Shown here piece by piece: positions 57,091-64,000 of a stretch of 64,000 nucleotides of DNA. Source of the stretch: Deltaproteobacteria bacterium (lineage in GTDB: Bacteria; Desulfobacterota; Desulfobulbia; Desulfobulbales; Desulfurivibrionaceae). Below the pieces are notes generated by a model, which saw only the letters and a list, made by a program, of their open reading frames with translations, ran no database searches and was not told the DNA's origin. The position numbers and the translations under genes are program-made. Position 1 is the stretch's first letter; each line of letters begins with the position of its first letter. The stretch lies in contig DUZW01000010.1 of assembly GCA_013349295.1 (NCBI GenBank), positions 1 through 64,000 on the forward strand, in the 5' to 3' direction.

Positions 57091-57771
57091 ATGGAACTCA
57101 TGTCTTTTCTAAAACAGGTTCCGCTGTTTAGCGGCCTGACCGCCGGACAGTATGAAGAGCTGGCCATGATCATCACCCTTCAGGATTATGGACGCGGACA
57201 GAGCATCTTTGCCGAAGGCGATGCGGGGACCGGGTTCTATGTGGTCATGGAGGGCTTGGTCAAGATCTACAAACTTTCCATGGAAGGCAAGGAACAGATC
57301 CTCCATATCTTCGGGCCGGGGGAACCCTTTGCCGAGGCCGCCGTCTTTACCGGATCGACCTTTCCGGCCCATGCCCTGGCCCTGGAGAAAAGCCGCACCA
57401 TCTTCATCCCGCGCGGCGCCTTCATCGAACTGATCCAGACCAATCCGGCCCTGGCCATGAACATGCTGGCGGCCCTTTCCATGCGGCTCAAAAAGTTTGC
57501 CCATCTGATCGAGGATCTGTCGCTCAAGGAGGTGCCGGGGAGGGTGGCGGCGCACCTCCTCTATCTCAGCGGCCAGCAGGGAGACACCGACACCGTAAAG
57601 CTCAATATCAGCAAAGCCCAGCTGGCCAGCCTGCTGGGCACCATTCCCGAAACCCTTTCCCGCATCCTGACCAAGCTCTCCAAACAGGGGCTGATCAGCA
57701 CCGAAGGGTCGCGGATCACCATTCTGGATCGGGACGGTCTGGAGGATCTGGCCATGGGAGAAAAACTGTAG
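57091..57771 (+). CDS. Crp/Fnr-family transcriptional regulator
   Basis: cNMP-binding fold GQSIFAEGDAGTGFYVVMEGLVKIYK; HTH SKAQLASLLGTIPETLSRILTKLSKQGLI. Confidence 0.94.
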   Translation: MELMSFLKQVPLFSGLTAGQYEELAMIITLQDYGRGQSIFAEGDAGTGFYVVMEGLVKIYKLSMEGKEQILHIFGPGEPFAEAAVFTGSTFPAHALALEKSRTIFIPRGAFIELIQTNPALAMNMLAALSMRLKKFAHLIEDLSLKEVPGRVAAHLLYLSGQQGDTDTVKLNISKAQLASLLGTIPETLSRILTKLSKQGLISTEGSRITILDRDGLEDLAMGEKL

Positions 57772-57815
57772 GCGAGGAAAGCGGCACGCAAACGACCGCT
57801 TGGTGCCGAAAATGG

Positions 57816-57925
57816 AGTAAACTGTTCAGCAGTGCCGCAGATGAGCGAAAGAGGTCTGCGAAGTGTGCTGTCGCACACGAGCGGGCCGATGACAACGCAG
57901 ATGCGGTGCTGCCGGACAGTTTACT
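57816..57925 (+). repeat. Dispersed palindromic element, copy C
   Basis: AGTAAACTGTTCAGCAGTGCCGCAGATG...CGCAGATGCGGTGCTGCCGGACAGTTTACT; inner hairpin GTGTGC-TGTC-GCACAC; supplies stop codon of spoT/relA. Confidence 0.9.
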
Positions 57926-60035
57926 GCTCCAACCCGAACTCAAAGACCATCCCGGTCTTGGCAAGGTGGACGAGAATATTCTTGAGCCCTTGCAAGGTAT
58001 CGACCTGGAAATTTATCTGCCAGGCGGAGGTGCGCGACGGCACACTGGAAAGCAGCTCGATCTCGCTGATCCTCATCTCTTCCGGAGCAACGCCCAGCAT
58101 CATCAGAACACGGTTGCGAGACGGGGCATTCAGAATGAGGATGGTCTGCCTCTTGGGCACCAGCGTTTCCTTGAGCCGCCAGCGCACCTCCACCACATCC
58201 TCCCGCTGGGCATGGAGAGAGGTAATCGTGGTACATTCCTTCTGGTGAATGGAGAGGCCGCGTTCGCTGAGCAGGCCGTACAGTCCTTTGTCCGTGGGCC
58301 CAGGGTTGCAGCAGCGGGAAAACTTGATACACACCGGATCCAGGGTGGCAAGTTCGATACGGTTCAAGCTGCCGGTGGGAGGCTGAAGGGTTTCCCGGTT
58401 GGCATACAGCCGGCTTTTGATCTCGTGGATCAATTCACGCAGGCGAAATCTGCCCTCGCCCAGACCAAGAAAGAGATCCGGCAGTTCTCTTGCTCCGAGA
58501 GTTGCCATGATATTTTCCATGCCCGGTTTTTCCAGAATATCAGAAGGCAACCCATAACGCTTAAGCTCTTGCAGGAGGATGCTCTGGCCGATCATGCCGC
58601 TCAGAGCCTCTCGCCGCTGGCGGAACAGCTTGGCGAGTTCCGCCCGGGCTCTGGGGGTCTGACAGAGCTGCTGGATTTCCGGCTCGAAACGCACCGGATC
58701 CTTCTGACAGATGATCTCCACCTGATCGCCGTCTTCAAGAAGGGAGTCGGGCTCCACCTGACGCTTGCCTATCTTGGCTTTGATGCAGCGCTTGCCCACA
58801 TCCGTGTGGACCTTGAAGGCAAAATCCAGCACGATACTGTGAACGGGCAATTCAACGGGGTCGCCCTTTGGGGTATAGGTATAGATAGCTTTCTTGCTGC
58901 TGACCGCAATCATCTCCCGGTAGGAGAGATCCTCATCCGTCCCCAGGATATCCAGCATCTCCCGCAATTCCACTTCAAAACCGGTGGGCACCTTCTTGTG
59001 GACAAACCACTCCTGCACCAAGCCGGTGCGGGAGGAATTTATCATCTCGGCGGTGCGGATCTTGAACAGATAGTTGGCCCCCTTGATATTGGCTCGGGTA
59101 TGCAGACTCTGATAACCGGTGGCCTTGGGGTTGGCGATAAAGTCCCGGATGGTTCTGGGGATGGGTGGATAAGTCTGGTGAATAACCCCGAGAATCCGGT
59201 AGCAGGTCTGGATATCGTTGGTGACGATGATGAATTCCAGGGGGTTGGCGATGGTTCTGTGCAAAAGCTTGTGAGCCGGATCAAAGTAGGCCCAGAGGCC
59301 CTTGGGGTTGAGGCGGATTTCGTGGGTGATCCACGCCTCCTTCATCCGCGCCTCAAGGGTGCGCTTGATGGCCAGCACCTCTTCGCTGTTCTGCAACCGT
59401 TTGATGGCGGCCTGCACCTTCTGGCTCTGCCGCGGAAATTTGTACATCAAGGCCAGGGTGTACAACTCGCGCTTGATACTGTTCAAGCCCATGACCTTGG
59501 CCAAGGGCGCATAAATATCCAAGGTTTCATCGGCAATTTTCTGCCGCTTATCCTTGGGCATGGAGCCCATGGTCCGCAGGTTGTGCAGCCGGTCGGCCAG
59601 CTTGACCAACAAAACTTCAAGGTGAGCTGCGGCGCCTGAGAAAAGCTTGCGATGAACCAACTTGTAAAAAGTCTGTTTGTCTCCGGAGAAATTGGCGATC
59701 TTGGTGCAGGCATCGACAATGGTCTCGATGTTCTTGCCGAAAATCTCGCCGATCACCTCGCTGGTCACCTCGGGGACGTCCTCCACCGTGTCGTGGAGCA
59801 CGGCGGCGGCGAGCAACTCCGGATCACGGATATCCAGCTCCTCCACCAGAATTTTTGCCACCTGAAGGGGATGGCTGACATAGGCCTCGCCGGACTTGCG
59901 CCGCTGGTCCTGATGGGCGGAAACGGCAAAGGAGAGCGCCTCCCAGAAGACCTTGGCCGGACCTTCCTGCCCACCGAGAAGCTCTTCCATGCGCTCGCAA
60001 TAGGCGGCTATGTTAAATTTTCTGGATGATGCCAT
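57921..60035 (-). CDS. RelA/SpoT-family (p)ppGpp synthetase/hydrolase
   Basis: HD domain AAVLHDTVEDVPEVTSEVI, synthetase region, TGS domain and C-terminal ACT region. Confidence 0.95.
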   Translation of the reverse strand: MASSRKFNIAAYCERMEELLGGQEGPAKVFWEALSFAVSAHQDQRRKSGEAYVSHPLQVAKILVEELDIRDPELLAAAVLHDTVEDVPEVTSEVIGEIFGKNIETIVDACTKIANFSGDKQTFYKLVHRKLFSGAAAHLEVLLVKLADRLHNLRTMGSMPKDKRQKIADETLDIYAPLAKVMGLNSIKRELYTLALMYKFPRQSQKVQAAIKRLQNSEEVLAIKRTLEARMKEAWITHEIRLNPKGLWAYFDPAHKLLHRTIANPLEFIIVTNDIQTCYRILGVIHQTYPPIPRTIRDFIANPKATGYQSLHTRANIKGANYLFKIRTAEMINSSRTGLVQEWFVHKKVPTGFEVELREMLDILGTDEDLSYREMIAVSSKKAIYTYTPKGDPVELPVHSIVLDFAFKVHTDVGKRCIKAKIGKRQVEPDSLLEDGDQVEIICQKDPVRFEPEIQQLCQTPRARAELAKLFRQRREALSGMIGQSILLQELKRYGLPSDILEKPGMENIMATLGARELPDLFLGLGEGRFRLRELIHEIKSRLYANRETLQPPTGSLNRIELATLDPVCIKFSRCCNPGPTDKGLYGLLSERGLSIHQKECTTITSLHAQREDVVEVRWRLKETLVPKRQTILILNAPSRNRVLMMLGVAPEEMRISEIELLSSVPSRTSAWQINFQVDTLQGLKNILVHLAKTGMVFEFGLEQ

Positions 60036-60121
60036 AGATAGTCACTGTCTTTCTTAGCCGGTCATGGGTAATATGGATGATCTGCACCTGTAAATAAGGT
60101 ACAATTATCGCACCAGGATCT

Positions 60122-60149
60122 TAAGAGCTTGTCCGTAATCAAGCTCTTA
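60122..60149. repeat. 10-bp perfect inverted repeat TAAGAGCTTG-N8-CAAGCTCTTA
   Basis: In the intergenic region between divergent spoT/relA and rnr. Confidence 0.7.
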
Positions 60150-60210
60150 GTAAGGGTATTTCGTTCTCAGCCCTTGTGCAATGATTTTCCATTTCTTTAA
60201 CTAAAGAAAA

Positions 60211-60330
60211 CGTAACTCTTCAGCAGCACCAAGGATACGCGTACCGATCAGCGGCGGTAGTTCCGACAGACAAAAAGTCCTGCTGACTGTGCTATAGTAT
60301 TGCACATAGGTAAGCCGATGACAAAATAGC
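60211..60330 (+). repeat. Degenerate copy of dispersed palindromic element, copy D
   Basis: CGTAACTCTTCAGCAGCACCAAGGATACGCG ... GTGCTATAGTATTGCACATAGGTAAGCCGATGACAAAATAGC aligns with both halves of copies A-C. Confidence 0.65.
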
Positions 60331-60347
60331 CGGGGAGAAGCAAGCCT

Positions 60348-62678
60348 GTGACACATAAAAAGAGGATTTCCCACAGCAAACACGGTCGGCCTGGGAAACG
60401 ACAACGCGAGGGCGGCGGCAGGGTGGTGCGCCAACACCAGGAAGCGCGGTTTGAAAGCGAGATTCTGGGCAAGCTCTACACTGCGGAGATGCCACTTTCA
60501 GCACAGGATCTTTTTAAGACTCTTGGGCTGACCAAGAGCCACCGACAGGAGGTGCTGGGGGTGCTTGATGATCTCTGTCGGCGCAAGGTTCTTTCCTGCC
60601 GCAAGGATACCTTTGCCTTGCGCAAGAGCGTAGAGCTGTTTGCCGGCCCGATCAGCGTGACCACCAAAGGCTATGGCTTTGTCGCCCCCACCGAGGCCCC
60701 GGCCGAACTGGAGATCGACCAGGACGTCTTTATCCCCCCCGGCATGCTGGGCGGCGCGGCCCACAGCGACAAGGTGCTGGTCCAATTGATGAGCCGCCGC
60801 CAAGGCCGTTACGAGGGGCGGGTGGTCGCGGTCCTGACGCGGGCCACCAACCGACTGGTCGGGGTCTACATGGCCGGAGGCAATACCGGGCTGGTAACCC
60901 CGGAGGACACTCGCTTTCCCTACAATCTGATTATCCGCAAGGAGGACAGCCGTGGGGCCAAAAACGGCGACGCGGTTTTGGCCGAGGTCACCTCCTTTGC
61001 CGCCGGACAGCGCAATCTTGACGGCATCATCCTCGAGGTACTGGGCAATCCCAAGGATATCCAGGTGCAGACCGAAATGGTCATCCGCAAATTCGACCTG
61101 CCCCATGTCTTTACTCAGGAAGTGACCGGACAGGTGGAATCCCTGGACCCGGAGGTAAAAATGTCCGCCTCCCGCACAGACCTGCGGAATGTGGTCCATG
61201 TGACCATCGACGGGGAAACAGCCCGCGATTTTGATGACGCCGTAGCCATCGAACCCCTGAAGAACGGCTATCGGCTCTATGTCTCCATCGCCGATGTCAG
61301 CCATTATGTACGACCGCAAACCCCGGTGGATATGGAGGCCTACCAGCGCGGCACCAGCGTCTATTTCCCCACCCGGGTCATCCCCATGCTGCCGGAGCGG
61401 CTCTCCAACAACCTCTGCAGCCTGGTGCCCGACGAGGACCGCTACACCTTCACCGCCATGCTTGATTTTGACGAGCACGGCAAGCGGCTGGGCAAGCGCT
61501 TCATGAAGAGCATCATTCGCAGCAAGTATCGCCTCACCTACACCATAGTCAAACAGATCCTGGTGGACAAGGATGAAACGGTGCGCAGCCGGTACGCCGA
61601 CATGGTGGAGGATCTCGAACGCATGGGCCGGCTGGCCCTGAGCCTGGAAAAACGCCGAACCAAGCGGGGGAGCATCGGCTTTGAGCTCCCGGAGCCCTTG
61701 GTGGTGCTGGGCGAGGACAACACCGTGCAGACCATCAAACGAAGCGAGCGCAATCAGGCCCACAAACTTATTGAGGAATTTATGCTCGCCGCCAACGAGG
61801 CGGTGGCCGAGGCTCTGGACCAGGGCAAGATCGACTCCCTCTACCGGATCCACGAACCGCCCGACCAGCTCAAGGTGGCGGAGTTCACCGAGTTTGCCCA
61901 GAGCATGGGGCTTAATGTCGACGACGGCGGCGGCTCTCCCCAGTGGTTCGGCAAAGTGCTGGCCATGGCGGCGGGCACCCCCCAGGAATACATCATCAGC
62001 AATCTTCTGCTGCGCACCATGCAGCAGGCCCGCTACTCCCCTCACAATCTCGGCCATTTCGGCCTGGCCGCCACCCACTACACCCATTTCACCTCCCCCA
62101 TCCGGAGGTACCCTGACCTCATGGTCCACCGGGCCTTGGCTGCAAGCTTACAAAAGAAGGGGGCTCCAAAAACCGGCCCCGAGGCGGTCTCCACCGAAGA
62201 GTCGGGAGGATTTCTTTCCAAACGGGAGCGGGTAGCGGTGGAGGCCGACCGGGAGATGGTGGAACGGCTTCAGGTCCATTTCATGGCCGATAAGATCGAC
62301 GAAACCTTTGAGGCCATTATCTCCGGAGTCACCGCCTTCGGTTTGTTCGTCGAACTGACCGAGATCTTTGTCAACGGCGCCGTACCCATCACCGAGATGC
62401 GTGATGATTATTACCAACTGGAAGAGGGGCGCCACCGGCTCATCGGCCAGAGAACCAAGACCGTCTTCCAAATCGGCGACCTGGTACGGGTGCGGTTGAC
62501 CAGCGTGGAGATCCCCAGGCGGCGGATCAATTTCACTGTGGAAGAAAAGCTAGCCCGCGCCACGGATCTTGTCCAATCTGCCCCTCGCAAACGCAAAGCA
62601 ACTGCGGCTCAAGGCGAGGCCAAACCCCGCAAAAAAACCGGTGCCCAGCCAAGAAAACGTCCCGTGAAAGACAAATGA
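60348..62678 (+). CDS. rnr: Ribonuclease R
   Basis: GTG start; VTIDGETARDFDDAVAIEPLKNGYRLYVSIADVSHYV; S1 domain and basic C-terminus. Confidence 0.95.
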   Translation: MTHKKRISHSKHGRPGKRQREGGGRVVRQHQEARFESEILGKLYTAEMPLSAQDLFKTLGLTKSHRQEVLGVLDDLCRRKVLSCRKDTFALRKSVELFAGPISVTTKGYGFVAPTEAPAELEIDQDVFIPPGMLGGAAHSDKVLVQLMSRRQGRYEGRVVAVLTRATNRLVGVYMAGGNTGLVTPEDTRFPYNLIIRKEDSRGAKNGDAVLAEVTSFAAGQRNLDGIILEVLGNPKDIQVQTEMVIRKFDLPHVFTQEVTGQVESLDPEVKMSASRTDLRNVVHVTIDGETARDFDDAVAIEPLKNGYRLYVSIADVSHYVRPQTPVDMEAYQRGTSVYFPTRVIPMLPERLSNNLCSLVPDEDRYTFTAMLDFDEHGKRLGKRFMKSIIRSKYRLTYTIVKQILVDKDETVRSRYADMVEDLERMGRLALSLEKRRTKRGSIGFELPEPLVVLGEDNTVQTIKRSERNQAHKLIEEFMLAANEAVAEALDQGKIDSLYRIHEPPDQLKVAEFTEFAQSMGLNVDDGGGSPQWFGKVLAMAAGTPQEYIISNLLLRTMQQARYSPHNLGHFGLAATHYTHFTSPIRRYPDLMVHRALAASLQKKGAPKTGPEAVSTEESGGFLSKRERVAVEADREMVERLQVHFMADKIDETFEAIISGVTAFGLFVELTEIFVNGAVPITEMRDDYYQLEEGRHRLIGQRTKTVFQIGDLVRVRLTSVEIPRRRINFTVEEKLARATDLVQSAPRKRKATAAQGEAKPRKKTGAQPRKRPVKDK

Positions 62679-63451
62679 GCGAGGCAATTCAAGATACAGT
62701 ACGGGAGCTGATGGCTCACGCGGCCATAGTACTGGTCTCTCCCAAGTTTGCCGAAAACATCGGCTCTGCAGCAAGAACCGCGGCAAACATGGGGATTGGC
62801 CAACTCATCCTCGTCTGCCGGGAAATACCCGACCGCGAAAGGATGCTCAAGCTCGCCACCGCCAAGGCGGCCCACCTCATCGATAATCTGGAACTCCATG
62901 AAAATCTTGGCGACGCCCTGGCCCCCTTCGGCTGGGTGCTGGGCACCTCCGCCCGACAGGGCAAAAAGCGGACCACCGTCAACAGCCCCAGACAACTGAT
63001 GAGCGAGGTCCTGCCCCAGCTCAAAAACAACCGGGTCGCCCTGCTCTTCGGCCCGGAAGACCGGGGGTTGGCCAACGAAGAACTTCGCTACTGCAACCAG
63101 ATCACCACCATCCCAACAGTGGATTTCTCCTCCCTCAATCTGGCCCAGGCCGTGGCTATCCTCAGCCACGAACTCCATTACAGCGTCCTGGAAGCGGCGA
63201 GCCGAAACGATTTGCCCAAGGCGGCTCCCAAACAGGGGAACAAGCAGGAACTGGAATCCATGTTTGTTCATGTGGAAGAGGCGCTCCAGAGCATAGGTTT
63301 TTTAAAAACCGAGGATGATGATTACTGGATGAAGAGCATCCGCCAATTTCTGGGACGGATCGGACTGAAGTCGAAGGAAATCAAGATCATTCGGGGCGTG
63401 TGTCGGCAGATGCTCTGGCACGATGGCCAACGCCGCCAGGAGCGGTCTTAG
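62675..63451 (+). CDS. TrmJ/SpoU-family RNA 2'-O-methyltransferase
   Basis: IVLVSPKFAENIGSAARTAANMGIGQLILV; LLFGPEDRGLANEELRYCNQITTIPTVDFSSLNLAQAVAIL. Confidence 0.93.
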   Translation: MSEAIQDTVRELMAHAAIVLVSPKFAENIGSAARTAANMGIGQLILVCREIPDRERMLKLATAKAAHLIDNLELHENLGDALAPFGWVLGTSARQGKKRTTVNSPRQLMSEVLPQLKNNRVALLFGPEDRGLANEELRYCNQITTIPTVDFSSLNLAQAVAILSHELHYSVLEAASRNDLPKAAPKQGNKQELESMFVHVEEALQSIGFLKTEDDDYWMKSIRQFLGRIGLKSKEIKIIRGVCRQMLWHDGQRRQERS

Positions 63452-63515
63452 CAGTGGACTTTCCGCCCGAACAAAAGAAATAACGCTACGGTTTACCTGT
63501 TCACCCACAAGACTT

Positions 63516-63800
63516 TTATTTTACGTCGAGGAAGACACCCGATTCACCCTTCCGTGAGCACTGGGCTTTTACGTAGCTGTCGGACTGCCTTACGATCTCT
63601 TCTATGTCGGAAATACATACTACCTCTTCCGTAACGGTTCCCAGCACAGGGCACATCCCAGCAACGGGCCATGGGTTGTCGTATCTCAATGGAACGGCTT
63701 CGATATTATCGCGATAATGAATACGGTGTTTGCGGGCGGAATGAAGAAGAACACAAAACGCACAAGAATGAGAAACACCACTGAACCACGGGATGCCCAT
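63516..63800 (-). CDS. Hypothetical protein (94 aa)
   Basis: Plausible composition, no recognised family; may be non-coding. Confidence 0.35.
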   Translation of the reverse strand: MGIPWFSGVSHSCAFCVLLHSARKHRIHYRDNIEAVPLRYDNPWPVAGMCPVLGTVTEEVVCISDIEEIVRQSDSYVKAQCSRKGESGVFLDVK

Positions 63801-63821
63801 CTTGAACCGCGAAATTAAGAA

Positions 63822-63925
63822 GCTAACCGCTCAGCGGTGTCAGAGATGCACGCCCATCGCCGGGAAAAGTATCGGCAAAAAGGGATATCACATGCGCAGG
63901 TCGGTGGCAAAACGGTTTGCTGATG
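63822..63925 (+). repeat. Highly degenerate copy of dispersed palindromic element
   Basis: GCTAACCGCTCAGCGGTGTCAGAGATGC...CACATGCGCAGGTCGGTGGCAAAACG aligns with copy A at both ends. Confidence 0.45.
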
Positions 63926-63937
63926 CAGGAAAACAAC

Positions 63938-64000
63938 TTAAAACATGCGTTTTTTCCAGAGGATAAATCCAGCGACTCCGGTAAGCGACATCGAGAGACA
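63938..64000 (-). CDS. C-terminal fragment of a protein entering from the window edge, hydrophobic with basic tail
   Basis: Minus-strand reading ...CLSMSLTGVAGFILWKKRMF*. Confidence 0.3.
   Translation of the reverse strand, partial: CLSMSLTGVAGFILWKKRMF

Noticed and set aside
57906-59639. 577-aa plus-strand ORF opposite spoT/relA
   Set aside because: Shadow ORF; the minus strand has unmistakable HD, synthetase and TGS motifs.
60498-62129. 543-aa minus-strand ORF opposite rnr
   Set aside because: Shadow ORF opposite RNase R; no recognisable motif.

Overview
64 kb chromosomal window from a Gram-negative bacterium, probably a Desulfobulbales-like sulfate/sulfur-metabolising Desulfobacterota (inference from gene content, not tested). 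I recognised no rRNA, tRNA, CRISPR array, transposase, integrase or prophage. Main blocks: (1) mnmE-jag/khpB-yidC-yidD-rnpA-rpmH; (2) hemA-ccsA-siroheme synthase; (3) ubiD-like, pseudouridine synthase, HU, rimO, nucleoside phosphorylase; (4) ATP synthase Fo genes atpE-atpB-atpI-atpZ and hemL; (5) a PilZ / small RHH-like / zinc-ribbon-ParA cluster; (6) a two-component system (histidine kinase plus sigma-54 activator) divergent from an operon of three small proteins sharing an N-terminal 'AxxFAEAxExxxA' motif, a TauE/SafE permease and a double-domain universal stress protein. A sigma-54 -24/-12 promoter and three dyad sites lie in between, and this is my best candidate for an undescribed system; (7) cobalamin-type radical SAM protein and UspA; (8) a NikR / CbiMQO nickel-uptake locus with an outer-membrane-like protein; (9) a 1654-aa VCBS/cadherin-like protein with three near-identical 303-bp repeats; (10) a signalling island with several related histidine kinases, one frameshifted and one reduced to a pseudogene remnant; (11) CvpA, glycosyltransferases, PPTase, Crp/Fnr, SpoT/RelA, RNase R and TrmJ. 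A dispersed family of ~106-110 bp imperfect palindromes abuts gene ends and in places supplies their stop codons. All calls are by eye from the sequence and ORF track; no database search was run.
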